DNA of 39,461 bases from Ruminococcaceae bacterium UBA3753 (GCA_002372375.1 DFGJ01000028.1:1-39461), one strand, 5' to 3'. Numbered from the stretch's first letter, positions 25,730-35,233 are shown. A program made the numbers and translations. Notes: generated from the letters alone by a model not told the origin.

Positions 25730-26303
25730 GTTAGTTATGATCGATGTTTTTAAACGGTGATATGGTGTTTCGTTTGTTTTAGCGTGCCTTAGTTCTTCAA
25801 TGATGGTAGTGGTTGTTTTTGCGTATTTGACGCTGTTTGGTGCTATGTCAGAGGGTGTGGTCGTTAGTGGTGTGGCCGGTGCGCCGGTAAAGATTTTTGA
25901 TTAAGTTTACTCTAGTGGATTATTAGGCTGTGGAGTTTGATTCTTTCGGTCGTTTTGTAGAGTTTTTTGTATCCTGATATTTTGAAGTTTTTTTGGTTGC
26001 ATAGTATAGTGCTTGTAGGTGTGGTTGTTTTTATGGTACGTTTGCTGTTTAGCGACGTTGTCTTTTAGTTGTCTGTTTTTTTAAGTCTTTTGTTTTGAAA
26101 ATTTTGTTTTTGTGTTTTTGGAATTCAGTTATGTACTTGCACTTTTTCGTGGTACTTCTTTAGTGTTGCTTTTATGCTTTGTTCCTGTGAGCATAATTTT
26201 ATTTGTTTTTGCTCATTATTGTGAATACAATTTGTCTATTTTTATTAAAATTTACTCTTAAAAGTTCGGTGGCTGGGTGATTTTTTATTGTGGGGTTGAT
26301 TAC
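25730..26303 (+). other. Stretch with possible decayed membrane-protein gene
   Basis: No intact gene. Between 25780 and 25904 a plus-strand frame reads a hydrophobic run (MMVVVVFAYLTLFGAM) then EGVVVSGVAGAPVKIFD and a stop, like the membrane anchor and start of a membrane-fusion protein; a 34-codon ATG frame covers 25800-25904. The rest of the stretch is T-rich with many stops. It could be the remains of a gene of the export set whose HlyD-like member follows, but this is a guess. Confidence 0.3.
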
Positions 26304-26891
26304 ATGGGGAGTAAAATATTTAGAGAAAAAAGCATAGAAAGAGTATCTTCGCCGGAGCAGCTTGACGATTATCTGAAGGTTCCTAATGTTGGTATTTGGG
26401 TTGTTTTATTAACTTTGCTTGTGATGGCGGTTTCTGTTTTTGTTTGGGCATTGGCGGGCGACATAGTGAATAAAGTTGACACGACGGGTGTTTTTCTAAA
26501 AAGTGCTAGCAGTGATAGGCTTAGTGTTAGGGGTGCTGTTTCTTCAGATGACGTCAAAAGTATGACGTTAGACATGAAGTGCAAGATTTATGATAGATAT
26601 TCGCAAGATAAAGAGTGTATGTTAGGTCATATTACTTACATATCGAAAGAAATTTCTGGTATTGACGTTAGCGATTATCCTGAAGGATGGGTTAGTCCTT
26701 TAATAAAGAATAGTAGCGAGTGTGCTAGTGTTTTGATAGATATAGAGGAAGATAACAAAAATGGGAGTAAATATAAATGGAACGATGGTAAAGCATCTCA
26801 GAATTTGGCTTTTATGAAACAAGGCGGACTTTGCAAGGTTGAAATAATAAAAGAAACTGTCAAGCCCATAAATTTTTTGTTTTCAGCATGA
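26304..26891 (+). CDS. Short HlyD-like protein of the NHLM bacteriocin-export type
   Basis: 195 residues from the ATG at 26304, which follows GGGG by eight bases. The opening IFREKSIERVSSPEQLDDYLKV is the signature of membrane-fusion proteins of NHLM bacteriocin systems (I/LFR-K-x-L-E-R-x-S-S-P-E-Q-L), followed by one membrane segment (VGIWVVLLTLLVMAVSVFVWALAG, about 26-49). The rest is a short extracytoplasmic part with GGLCKVEIIKE near the end. It lacks the long coiled coil and lipoyl halves of full-size HlyD proteins, but this short form is seen in some Clostridia. The ABC exporters that normally accompany it are not in the window. Together with the Nif11-domain and double-glycine proteins it hints at peptide export. 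Confidence 0.6.
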   Translation: MGSKIFREKSIERVSSPEQLDDYLKVPNVGIWVVLLTLLVMAVSVFVWALAGDIVNKVDTTGVFLKSASSDRLSVRGAVSSDDVKSMTLDMKCKIYDRYSQDKECMLGHITYISKEISGIDVSDYPEGWVSPLIKNSSECASVLIDIEEDNKNGSKYKWNDGKASQNLAFMKQGGLCKVEIIKETVKPINFLFSA

Positions 26892-28192
26892 GGTTTAGTT
26901 AATTTTAGATTTTTATATAGTAGTCTAATTTAAGTTGATTTTGTTTGGTTGTTACTTTTATTTTTTGTTTTTCTTTGTTTTTATTGCTTTACACTGTTTC
27001 AAAAGAGGTGTGGCATATTGGTCTTTTGAGTATGGAGTTGTGTGGTGGTGCCGGTGTGTTTTGGTACGAATACTATTGTGTTCTTTACTTCGTTATCGCA
27101 GCACATTGGTTAGCAAAAAAGTTAAAAGTAAGAGCACCGCAGTTTACAACATCAGTGTTGACATTTTTAAAAGGTTTTCTACATTGGTGATGGAAATGTT
27201 TTTGATTTAATGCTTTTTAATACATTTATTTTTAGTGAAGATATATATTTTATTGTTTTATAGTAGAAGAATTTAGTTTGTAAAAACTACCAATTAAGTT
27301 GATGCCAAGAAATTCCGTAGAAGTTCCTATAACGAAAAGGTTGTCTAATTTTTCTCCAGGTGATTTTTTTACCCACAAAACGCTGTAGCAGACAGGCCCG
27401 GCTGTATTGCTATTGTCGGAAAAGGCTAATTTGTCCTTTTTATAGTTTTCTAAAAAAAGCTTCGGTCCGATTTCCATCATTAAGTGGTATAGCATGTAAC
27501 TTTAAAAACCAGACACAATACATAGTCGCACTAACCAAGCAGCAGGATTTCCAAAAATCTTTATTACAGAAAATAAATTCCGGAGTCTTTTAGTTTAGTA
27601 ACCTGTACAGTTTATGTCTTTTCTCTGTTTTATGTTTCTGTGTTATCCTGCGGACAATCTTGGTGCAAACAGCAAAAATAACAAAAACTTCCCACACACT
27701 CGTGGCGCTACGTGTAAGAATAGTTTATTAAACTACTTTCTTCAATCTTTCTTATATTGTTTCAAGTATAGTGTTCTTTAAACAAAGCCAAGATCTATTT
27801 TTGTTGTTTTTATAAAAATTCACACTAAGGTGAGATTTTTTATAAAACAGTTGATATAATTCGCGCGCTACGGCACTAGTACTCAAATATATTACAAGAA
27901 TGGGCACACGATAAAGCTATGCGACCGAACATGATTACCAAGCATTATTTATGTCAAAATCATATATTTTATTCTACAAAAAATCCTTAAGTGGGAATAT
28001 GATTCAGGAAGAAAAACCACGTGTTCGTTGACGTTACAAAGTATTTCTAAAACTGCAATTTTGGTTATATAAAAATTACCCTCAATAACCAAATTATAAA
28101 GTCAACTTAAACTATCAACTGAATCAACACAAATTACACCATTGCTTAGGCAAAATATTTAGCAGCAAAAACAAAATGAAGAAATAAACCAA
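26892..28192. other. Long stretch without a supported gene after the HlyD-like gene
   Basis: About 1.3 kb. Weak candidates only: a plus-strand frame at 26945-27190 (81 codons, hydrophobic start then KKLKVRAPQF) that could be the ruined start of an exporter gene, and a minus-strand frame at 27250-27495 (81 codons, no ribosome binding site, nothing recognised). A short stem TCAC-N8-GTGA followed by T residues near 27820-27842 is too weak to call a terminator. The region looks like decaying DNA. Confidence 0.35.
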
Positions 28193-28894
28193 CTATGCCT
28201 GGGAAACACTATAATCTAAAGCCGTTCCGTTGAAATTTATCTTGCAGCTACCATTACCATATTTTTCTGTATTTTCACCATCTAGCCATCCCTTGGTAGC
28301 TACACCCCTTGATTTTACTTCTGCCCCAAGTTCTTTTAACAGACAAATTTTGACTTTAGACGCAGTACCGTCAACATTCACCTCATCTGCGTTTAATAAT
28401 GATACATCAATATAGCAACCAGTTAGATTCATACAAATCTTGGCAGCATTAGCGTTATGATAAGAAACCTTTGTGCCAACAACATCCAATGTTACGCTTT
28501 CCAATTTTTTGGGTACATAAATGGTCAAATCTCTCCTTATATTAGAAGGGCTTTCCCCAGGTCTTACGGGAGCCAAAGTCAGCTTGCCATCTTGTATTTT
28601 CCAGTGCAGTCTTTGACTACAGCCAACTTCTTTGCCATGCAAATCCTCTTTAATTTCCATATTGTCCGAATCTGATACCAAAATCCTTACTTCTCCACTA
28701 ACCCAGCTAATATCCAAACTTTTTACTTCATTTTTATTATAACTGCCACTTCCAATGAAATAACCATCTTCAACCTTAATATCTTGCGAGGCCACAATAG
28801 CTGAATCTTGGGGTTTGTTAAGTAAAAAATATCCCAAACCGCCAACAGAACCCAAAGTTACAATCGCAGCAAGTAAAAAAACAGACCAACTCAT
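28193..28894 (-). CDS. Membrane-anchored DUF4097-like beta-repeat protein
   Basis: 233 residues from the ATG at 28894, which has GAAGGTGG nine bases upstream (a GTG three codons earlier lies inside that site). One N-terminal membrane segment, VFLLAAIVTLGSVGGLGYFLL (about 4-24), is followed by an external domain of short beta repeats: VKSLDISWVSGEVRILVSD, DLTIYVPKKLESVTLDVVG and DEVNVDGTASKVKICLL. This layout is that of DUF4097 / adhesin-like putative beta-helix proteins often linked to envelope stress control in Firmicutes. A paralogue without the membrane segment lies upstream on the same strand. Function is unknown. Confidence 0.7.
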   Translation of the reverse strand: MSWSVFLLAAIVTLGSVGGLGYFLLNKPQDSAIVASQDIKVEDGYFIGSGSYNKNEVKSLDISWVSGEVRILVSDSDNMEIKEDLHGKEVGCSQRLHWKIQDGKLTLAPVRPGESPSNIRRDLTIYVPKKLESVTLDVVGTKVSYHNANAAKICMNLTGCYIDVSLLNADEVNVDGTASKVKICLLKELGAEVKSRGVATKGWLDGENTEKYGNGSCKINFNGTALDYSVSQA

Positions 28895-29465
28895 AACATG
28901 CACCCACCTTCAAAAAATGATATAAGACCTCCCGATTTTAGCACGAAAATGGAAAAAATAAAAGTAAAGTCAAGAGTGGTGGTAGAGATAGACATAGTTA
29001 GATAATAGTTACGTTTTTACTTTTTTATTTATAAAATCGAAAAAACAAAGATATATTGAAATTTTTGAACTTTTATAAATGTTTTAAAGCGAAAAATAAA
29101 AAATCTAGTTATAGTAGATAAAAACATTATATTGCTTTCTTATCTGTTTATGCTCTTTAAAATTGATAGTCACAACCAACGAATGCTTAACTATGCTGTA
29201 TTTTTAAAACTTGTATAAAAATTAAGACAATGTTGACTGAACTTATTTATATATTTCAAAGAAAGTAGAGTGAAAGTCAGCGCGAGGTAAAGCACTATGC
29301 ATTGCTAAAATTAAGCTGGTGATTGATGACTTTTAAAAAAGCTGATTTAATGTAGCATTAAGAGAAAATACCTTAGCTCTTTTAAATAAGAGAGAGAATG
29401 TTCATCCTTGCGCATGAAATAAAACTATAAGAGCAATTTTAAAACTGTTTTATAAGACTAAAAAC
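28895..29465. other. Spacer between the two DUF4097-like genes
   Basis: Five hundred seventy AT-rich bases without a gene. A minus-strand TTGACT near 28973 has no good -10 at the right distance; TTTATT-N16-TAAAAT just after it is a weaker option for the promoter of the downstream gene. Confidence 0.35.
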
Positions 29466-30077
29466 TTAATCCATTCTAATGTTATGCTTGATGTTTACCC
29501 CATCTATTTTAATTTTAACTCTGCCATCGCCATATTTTTCTTTCTTTTTTCCAATAAATCCACTGGAGACACCATTTGACTTTACTGTTGCACCTAAATT
29601 ATTAAAAAGAATTATATCTAGACTATGATTGACCCCGTTAACTTTTAATTCATCACATTCGCAAAGGCCAAAATTAAAGTTACTGTTTACTCCACTAATT
29701 TTTAGTTTTTTTGCTGTCGCACTTGTATAGTTAACAGATGAGTTAACTACATTTAATAAAATTACCTCCATATTTTTTGGCACATAAAGTTTTAAGTCTT
29801 TTTTTACTGCATTGGTTACAATAATTCCCGGCTTTGTCGCTGTCAAAAATAATCTTTTAGCACAGATGCACCAGTGTAATCTTTCGTCATCTCTTACCTT
29901 GGAACTGTGTAAATTTTCAGAAAAAGAGAGTGTTTTATCTTTCGATTCAATTATATCAACTTGCCCATTAATCCAGTTTATGTCTATACTGTTTATGGAA
30001 CCAGCGTCATATTCTGCGCCACCAACAGAGTAATTATCTGGTTTGAATGAATTATTATTTGTCATTGATATCTGCAT
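29466..30077 (-). CDS. DUF4097-like protein without membrane anchor
   Basis: 203 residues; the ATG at 30077 follows GGGGGA by eight bases. It is a clear paralogue of the neighbouring anchored protein: the segments SINSIDINWINGQVDIIESKD, DLKLYVPKNMEVILLNVVNSS, DELKVNGVNHSLDIILFNNLGATVKSNGV and EKYGDGRVKIKIDGV align with that protein in order. It has neither signal peptide nor membrane segment, so it is predicted to stay in the cytoplasm, which is odd for this fold; it could be a relic that lost its anchor or a partner of the anchored form. Function unknown. Confidence 0.68.
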   Translation of the reverse strand: MQISMTNNNSFKPDNYSVGGAEYDAGSINSIDINWINGQVDIIESKDKTLSFSENLHSSKVRDDERLHWCICAKRLFLTATKPGIIVTNAVKKDLKLYVPKNMEVILLNVVNSSVNYTSATAKKLKISGVNSNFNFGLCECDELKVNGVNHSLDIILFNNLGATVKSNGVSSGFIGKKKEKYGDGRVKIKIDGVNIKHNIRMD

Positions 30078-30127
30078 AAAATGAATCCCCCAAAGACCTC
30101 TAAGTTTTAAATCACTGTATGAGATTT

Positions 30128-30156
30128 ATAATCCAACATCAGGAATAGCTAGTCAA
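30128..30156 (-). promoter_or_regulatory. Weak candidate promoter of the anchorless DUF4097-like gene
   Basis: Minus strand TTGACT (30151-30156) with GATTAT at 17 bases (30128-30133) or TATAAA at 20 bases. The -35 is good, the -10 doubtful. Confidence 0.3.
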
Positions 30157-30389
30157 GATTTGAAACAAACAGATTGATCTAAGTGCCGATTGTTAAAAGA
30201 AGTCGCGAACCTAAATGCAGCAAAGTCACGAAATGACGTACCGAAAGTCTACTCAGAGTGGAGATATGCCCGGTGGCAACTTTACTTTGCAATTTTGGCA
30301 ATAAAAATAAAGAATAAAAAGCAAGGCAAAAATAAGAACGCGGATTTAAAATTTCTTTAACAAATTTGACATCGCTTGATCAGTTTAAT

Positions 30390-31994
30390 TTAGTTTAAAG
30401 GTTGCGGTAGTTTAACAACAACAATTCCATCTTCATACTTTACAGCATAGGGACTTGGCCATATCTTCATTGTTTTAGCAATTTTCAACCCTCTTTGACA
30501 TTCCTCATCAGTTGGCATCCTATAATTTTTATAACCCAATGTTTTCATAAAGCCCAGTGCAATGTGTGTAACACCAGTAGGATCACCAGCCCAATGCCAT
30601 TCAAAAAAAGATACTCCTACATTATTTCCGCGTAAACCATTTTTTACGGCCGGGGAAACAAGCATACCATCGAACACCACGGGAATCTCTTTATTATCTT
30701 CTATGTCTAATAAATTTATTCTTTCGTCTATTTTATTTGCTAAGGAGACATCGTACTCATACCGCATGTATTCTGCATATAGCATATTTGCTACGCCGTA
30801 TCCTTGCTTAAAAGATTCAAAAAATGCAATAAAGGCCAGAAAAAGCCGTAGGAGAATTTTTTTATTTAAAAATTGTGTAATAGCAAAAAATACAAACGCT
30901 AACAGAAAAGGCATACTAAATTGAGTTCTTGGAACGGCTGGATGACCCAAATAAAAAGAGAGAAAAGCAGGAGAGCTGCACAGCGCAAGAACGGAAAAAG
31001 CAAACAATAACTTATTTTTGTTTTCGGGTTTTAAAGACATAAATAGTATAAAAAGGAACATTATGACCATTAAAACATATATTTTTATCCCTAAAAATCC
31101 GAAGATAGAACCTAAAATATTTTTTATTATAACAGTGGGACTTTTTTGTCCCCATTCAACCATATTTTCTAAGTAACTCGCCTCGCCAGCACGTAGAAAG
31201 GTTTTAACTACTTTATTTGCAAAAAAATATAAAACGTAAGAAAAAGTAAAACTTAAAATATATTTTGCTGCAGCCATCCTGAAAAAGTTTTTATTAAATT
31301 TCATGTCTAATACATTGCTTTTGTGCAACACATTAAGTGTATACGTCCAAACAAAAATTGCTAAAACCAATGAAATGTACAAGAACAAAATAGCCTGGTA
31401 GCTCCAAAAAGACCAAACTAGACTACACATTCCTATAACCAAATGCAAAATATTATCGGGTTTGAAGATCCATTTTGTAATTAAAAAGGCCGATAAAAAT
31501 GCCAAAAATATAGCAAAAGAAACCTCGAATGCTTGCAAAGTATAGTTAAACTGCTCGCAAAAAAATGGATGTGTTATAAAAATACATGGTAATATAAAGT
31601 TGTATTTAATCTTAATACTAAACTTACTACCTGTATCGAAAAATATAAAACTTAGGAACATCAATAAAGCAAACAGGGTGCATAGCATCAAAAAATTTGC
31701 GACAAAAGGATTAAATGGCACCAGTTTTAAAAGTTTTTTAGTAAAGACTAATCCAAATCTGTCTATACCAGTCCAGCTGGTCATCATAAATTTGTGATCA
31801 TTTAAAATAATTTCTGTATCAGCAGATATGTTATAAAAAAACAGCTTGACTCCATAAGACAAAATCAGAAAAAACCAGATAATCATTGCATCCAATTTGT
31901 GAGTCTTTACGTAATTAATAAAACCTAAACCATCAGTTTGAAGCTCATCAAAACTGTCCACAAAATTTTTTATATTATTATTTTTTAAATGCAT
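30390..31994 (-). CDS. GtrII-like membrane glucosyltransferase
   Basis: 534 residues from the ATG at 31994, which has AAGGAT nine to ten bases upstream; the frame opens 12 codons earlier with a GTG lacking such a site. About ten to twelve membrane segments occupy residues 40-400, followed by a polar, presumably extracytoplasmic C-terminal domain of about 120 residues. The first external loop (SADTEIILNDHKFMMTSWTG then IDRFGLVFTKKLL) matches the GtrII family (glucosyl transferase type II), which moves glucose from undecaprenyl phosphate to a surface polymer. A GtrB-like enzyme that would charge the lipid carrier lies two genes upstream in the same direction, supporting this. In a Gram-positive the acceptor is likely a teichoic acid or other wall glycan. 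Confidence 0.75.
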   Translation of the reverse strand: MHLKNNNIKNFVDSFDELQTDGLGFINYVKTHKLDAMIIWFFLILSYGVKLFFYNISADTEIILNDHKFMMTSWTGIDRFGLVFTKKLLKLVPFNPFVANFLMLCTLFALLMFLSFIFFDTGSKFSIKIKYNFILPCIFITHPFFCEQFNYTLQAFEVSFAIFLAFLSAFLITKWIFKPDNILHLVIGMCSLVWSFWSYQAILFLYISLVLAIFVWTYTLNVLHKSNVLDMKFNKNFFRMAAAKYILSFTFSYVLYFFANKVVKTFLRAGEASYLENMVEWGQKSPTVIIKNILGSIFGFLGIKIYVLMVIMFLFILFMSLKPENKNKLLFAFSVLALCSSPAFLSFYLGHPAVPRTQFSMPFLLAFVFFAITQFLNKKILLRLFLAFIAFFESFKQGYGVANMLYAEYMRYEYDVSLANKIDERINLLDIEDNKEIPVVFDGMLVSPAVKNGLRGNNVGVSFFEWHWAGDPTGVTHIALGFMKTLGYKNYRMPTDEECQRGLKIAKTMKIWPSPYAVKYEDGIVVVKLPQPLN

Positions 31995-32177
31995 TATTAA
32001 TTTATCCTTGCTAAATGTTATTATGAACACCCAAAGACAACCGTAACCAAGTTGAATTGCTTAAATTTGTATACTTAACACATACCTCCCAATGCAAGGA
32101 AATATAATCCTACTGAGTGATAGCGAACAATGAATTTTATAACAGTTATTTTAACGTGTCAACGTTACTTAAATACT

Positions 32178-33530
32178 TCAATGTTGCCCTGCGCAGAGCG
32201 ATGTAATAGAAGACATGCAAGCTATAAACATGCTAAAATAGAACGAAAATTCCCTGATTTTCCGGTCATAAATACTTTGCTGTATAAAAGCAACAACCAA
32301 AACAATGGAAAAGTAAAAAAATAGAAAAGTTCGTTCACTAGAGGCCCAAATTGAAGGCGAAAAAGATGTTAGCATTCTCGAAATAAAACCTACAATGAGT
32401 GTAAAGATTGAAATAAAGAAGTGTAATTGATCTCTTAAGCAAAAATATAACGAAAAAATTACTGAAGCTATTAGTAGTATGAATATAAGATCCAAAACAA
32501 GAGACGTCGGATCATTTATAGATGCTCCGCTGCCGTATTTACCCATGCGAGAGGTTATCTCCCTTATCCCCTCTAGATCTTGGGGAAATGCTTTATAAAA
32601 AATATTAAACATTAGAAAAACAACAATAGGAAAAGACGATATTGCTACGCGTAAGTATCCGCTTTTTTTAGAAATCATACAAATAAGAATCAAGACACTA
32701 AAGGCAAAAAACAGCAGTTTACCAGACACTATGAGCTCATAAAAAGTGGAAGAAAACCCTATTTCTAACTTTCTAAACGACGAAAGATTAGTGAAATCAG
32801 GGAAATACTGTAATACACTTGCGTGGTATCTATTTGAGTTTCCTGGACAAGTGATAATAAACAAAGTAGAGAAAACGATTATCATTATTGGAAGGAAAAA
32901 AACAATTAAGGAGCATTTGTTAAGAAAGCGGTTATATATAAAGAGGGTTGCAACACATAACAACAGTGCTACACACATTTGTTCTTGATTGGAAGCAAAA
33001 AGTAGAGAGAAGGTGAATATAGCCCAGTCAAACCAACTCATTTTTTTGTTATCCATCAATTTTTTTAAATACACCAACGAAACTAATCCAAACAGCAGCG
33101 GCCACGAGTAGTTTAGAGTAGTTGCAACCCACCCGGTGTTGCAAAAGATGCCCTGAGGAATAAAGAAAATAGAGAAACAACACAAGAAATTAAATTTTTG
33201 CGAATTAAGTGTTCCAGTTAGATGAGCTAAACAAAAAGCGGTTAAAGTATTTACCACGGCATTTAAAATGCGCCATAAAACTCTGTGTTTTACAAAAAAC
33301 ACCAGAAAAAATTCAATGATAAATCTTGAAGACCATTCAAAATATCTGCTTTTAAGAAAAGAAAAAACGCTATCTACATTTATGTTTGGTAAAATATTAA
33401 TGAACCAACTGTCATCACCCCAGCCGACTTTAATACAAAGGCCTTGAAAAAGGAAAAACAAAAAAATAAGAAGAAAAGGAAGATATTTATTCTTTAGTAT
33501 TCTTAAAAAAATTGAATAAAAGCTTTTTAT
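32178..33530 (-). CDS. DUF6056-like polytopic membrane protein, probable ATA start
   Basis: About 450 residues with ten or more membrane segments, an early external loop GWGDDSWFINI (with the D-D of GT-C type enzymes and of DUF6056), WSSRFIIEFFLVFF and an ATTLNYSWP loop. It is probably a membrane glycosyltransferase-like enzyme acting with its two neighbours. The only usual start is a TTG at 33461, which lacks a ribosome binding site and cuts into the first membrane helix. The frame stays open to 33530, where ATA overlaps the stop of the preceding gene (ATAA) ten bases after a perfect AAGGAGG (33541-33547). I take ATA as the ancestral start position. Translation may be poor, so the gene may be nearly silent. 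Confidence 0.65.
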   Translation of the reverse strand: MKSFYSIFLRILKNKYLPFLLIFLFFLFQGLCIKVGWGDDSWFINILPNINVDSVFSFLKSRYFEWSSRFIIEFFLVFFVKHRVLWRILNAVVNTLTAFCLAHLTGTLNSQKFNFLCCFSIFFIPQGIFCNTGWVATTLNYSWPLLFGLVSLVYLKKLMDNKKMSWFDWAIFTFSLLFASNQEQMCVALLLCVATLFIYNRFLNKCSLIVFFLPIMIIVFSTLFIITCPGNSNRYHASVLQYFPDFTNLSSFRKLEIGFSSTFYELIVSGKLLFFAFSVLILICMISKKSGYLRVAISSFPIVVFLMFNIFYKAFPQDLEGIREITSRMGKYGSGASINDPTSLVLDLIFILLIASVIFSLYFCLRDQLHFFISIFTLIVGFISRMLTSFSPSIWASSERTFLFFYFSIVLVVAFIQQSIYDRKIREFSFYFSMFIACMSSITSLCAGQH

Positions 33531-34465
33531 GGTTGCGTTTCCTCCTTAATTATATAAATAGGCCTTTTCTTTACTTCCAAATAAGTTTTAGATAAATACT
33601 GACCAAGTATTCCTGTGCATAAAAGTTGAACACCACCTATAAACATAATAGTGCACATTAATGATGGGTAACCAACTGCCCTGTCTCCAAAAATCAAAGT
33701 TTTAATTATTATGAATATTATAAATACAAAAGAGGCAGCACATAAAATAAACCCTAGAACCGACGACACAGCCAAAGGCGCGGTAGAAAACCCGATTATA
33801 CCCTCTACTGCGTACCAAAATAGTCCCCAGAATGACCATGATGTTTTTCCGGCTGCTCTTTCAACGTTTTCATATTCGATCCATTTGGTTTTAAACCCGA
33901 CCCAGCTAAAAATGCCTTTAGAAAATCTGCTGTATTCCTTTAGCGAGAGTATGGCATTCACCATTTTGCGACTCATGAGTCTGTAATCTCTAGCACCATC
34001 AACTATTTCAGTTTTGGATATTTTGTTGATCAATGAATAAAATTTTCTCGCAAAAAAAGATCTTAATCTGGACTCACCTTTTCTGTTTACCCTGCGTGTT
34101 GCAACGCAGTCAAAGGGTGTATCTTTTTTGGAAAGTTCAGCATACATAGAAAGCAAAAGTTTAGGAGGATCCTGAAGGTCTACATCCATTACGGCAACGA
34201 AATCTCCATTGGCCTTTTTGAGTCCTGCAAAAATAGCAGCTTCCTTACCGAAGTTTCGAGAAAATGAAGTATACCTAACTCTGGAATCTTTGTACCTTAA
34301 TTCTTTTACTTTATCTAAAGTACTGTCATCAGAGCCGTCATCTATAAAAATCAGTTCGAACTCCGCACTTTTTTCTAACTTTTTTAAGATCTTTAGGACT
34401 TCTTCATAAAATATATGGATTGATTCTTCCTCGTTATAGCAAGGAATAATTACAGACAAAAACAT
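33527..34465 (-). CDS. GtrB-like polyprenyl-phosphate glycosyltransferase
   Basis: 312 residues, a GT2 enzyme of the DPM1/GtrB/CsbB group that transfers a sugar to undecaprenyl phosphate on the inner membrane face. The GT-A domain has SVIIPCYNEEESI (4-16), IDDGSDDST (41-49) and the metal-binding DVD in MDVDLQDPP (93-101), then DGARDYRLMSR and EYSRFSKGIFSWVG. Two membrane helices follow (about 228-260 and 270-295), ending with GQYLSKTYLEVKKRPIY, a group signature. It starts an operon with a DUF6056-like protein and a GtrII-like transferase. The GtrA flippase usually found beside GtrB is missing. AGGAAG lies about 15 bases upstream of the ATG. Confidence 0.9.
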   Translation of the reverse strand: MFLSVIIPCYNEEESIHIFYEEVLKILKKLEKSAEFELIFIDDGSDDSTLDKVKELRYKDSRVRYTSFSRNFGKEAAIFAGLKKANGDFVAVMDVDLQDPPKLLLSMYAELSKKDTPFDCVATRRVNRKGESRLRSFFARKFYSLINKISKTEIVDGARDYRLMSRKMVNAILSLKEYSRFSKGIFSWVGFKTKWIEYENVERAAGKTSWSFWGLFWYAVEGIIGFSTAPLAVSSVLGFILCAASFVFIIFIIIKTLIFGDRAVGYPSLMCTIMFIGGVQLLCTGILGQYLSKTYLEVKKRPIYIIKEETQP

Positions 34466-35163
34466 AACTAAAGCGAAAACTTCCTAGATGATTGTTTAAA
34501 ATTTTACTAATGATTGCCCCAAACGACGACTGTAAATCAAAAAATTTAACGCGCAAACCCCACTGTCCGTTTCAACTCTGCGATTCTCTAACCAACAAGA
34601 GGTCAGAACTTGTCCTCCATGCTGGACCAATTTATACAGCTCATAGTAACAGCCTGTTTACGTAAAGTCAACTCATATGAATTTAATTTATGTAGTCCAA
34701 TTATGGGTTTGAAAAATTGCCACCATTTAGTTTCGCCATTGTGCTGCATGATATTGCTAACCTGATATATAAAGCGCCTTTTTATTCATTGCTTCCTGTG
34801 CTAAATTTGACCAGATTTTAAAATTTTTCCTAATCTACCTCTGTGATATTTCGCATGATTCCTTAATTTTGGGCATTGGAACCCAAAACTAGAATGTCAT
34901 AGCCTCTGTTTGCTTTTTATCTGCCGTTTTATTTTTTCATTTTGTATGATTTTGATTTTTACAAAGATCTTACAGCTATAGTCGAGCGCGTAAACATTTC
35001 ATAAAACCTTCTTTATCTGACCGCCTTCACATTTCTGGTGTTTTTTGTAAAGTCTAATTTTTAAAATAATTTCCCTTGTTACAAAAAGATTTTAAAATTT
35101 CCAAGAGTTGCTTTGCTATCAATAATAAATATAAAAAGTGGCAATCGCTTTTTTCAGAAAACA
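34466..35163. other. Long leader and spacer upstream of the glycosyltransferase operon
   Basis: No gene. It holds the operon promoter at 34643-34671, a leader of roughly 170 bases with a small stem ACAAG-N9-CTTGT near 34600, and further right an isolated inverted repeat TTTTGGG-N8-CCCAAAA around 34865-34892 that lacks a T-run and is of unknown role. Confidence 0.4.
34643..34671 (-). promoter_or_regulatory. Promoter of the glycosyltransferase operon
   Basis: Minus strand TTGACT (34666-34671), 17 bases, TACTAT (34643-34648). The spacer next to the -35 holds a perfect 10-base palindrome, TTTACGTAAA (34657-34666). Confidence 0.55.
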
Positions 35164-35183
35164 GCCCGCTAGTCACAGCGGGC
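35164..35183 (-). terminator. Terminator of the double-glycine protein gene
   Basis: GCCCGCT (35164-35170) pairs with AGCGGGC (35177-35183) around a 6-base loop. On the minus strand the GC-rich 7-bp stem is followed by TGTTTTC, about 50 bases past the stop at 35234. Between them is a short tandem repeat of ATTTCTTTC (about 35202-35226). Confidence 0.75.
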
Positions 35184-35233
35184 CGTAAGTATTCGAGATT
35201 TCATTTCTTTCATTTCTTTCATTTTTTAATCTT

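Noticed and set aside
27250..27495. 81-codon minus-strand frame after the HlyD-like gene
   Set aside because: No ribosome binding site, no promoter, no recognisable motif; kept only as a remark in the spacer entry.
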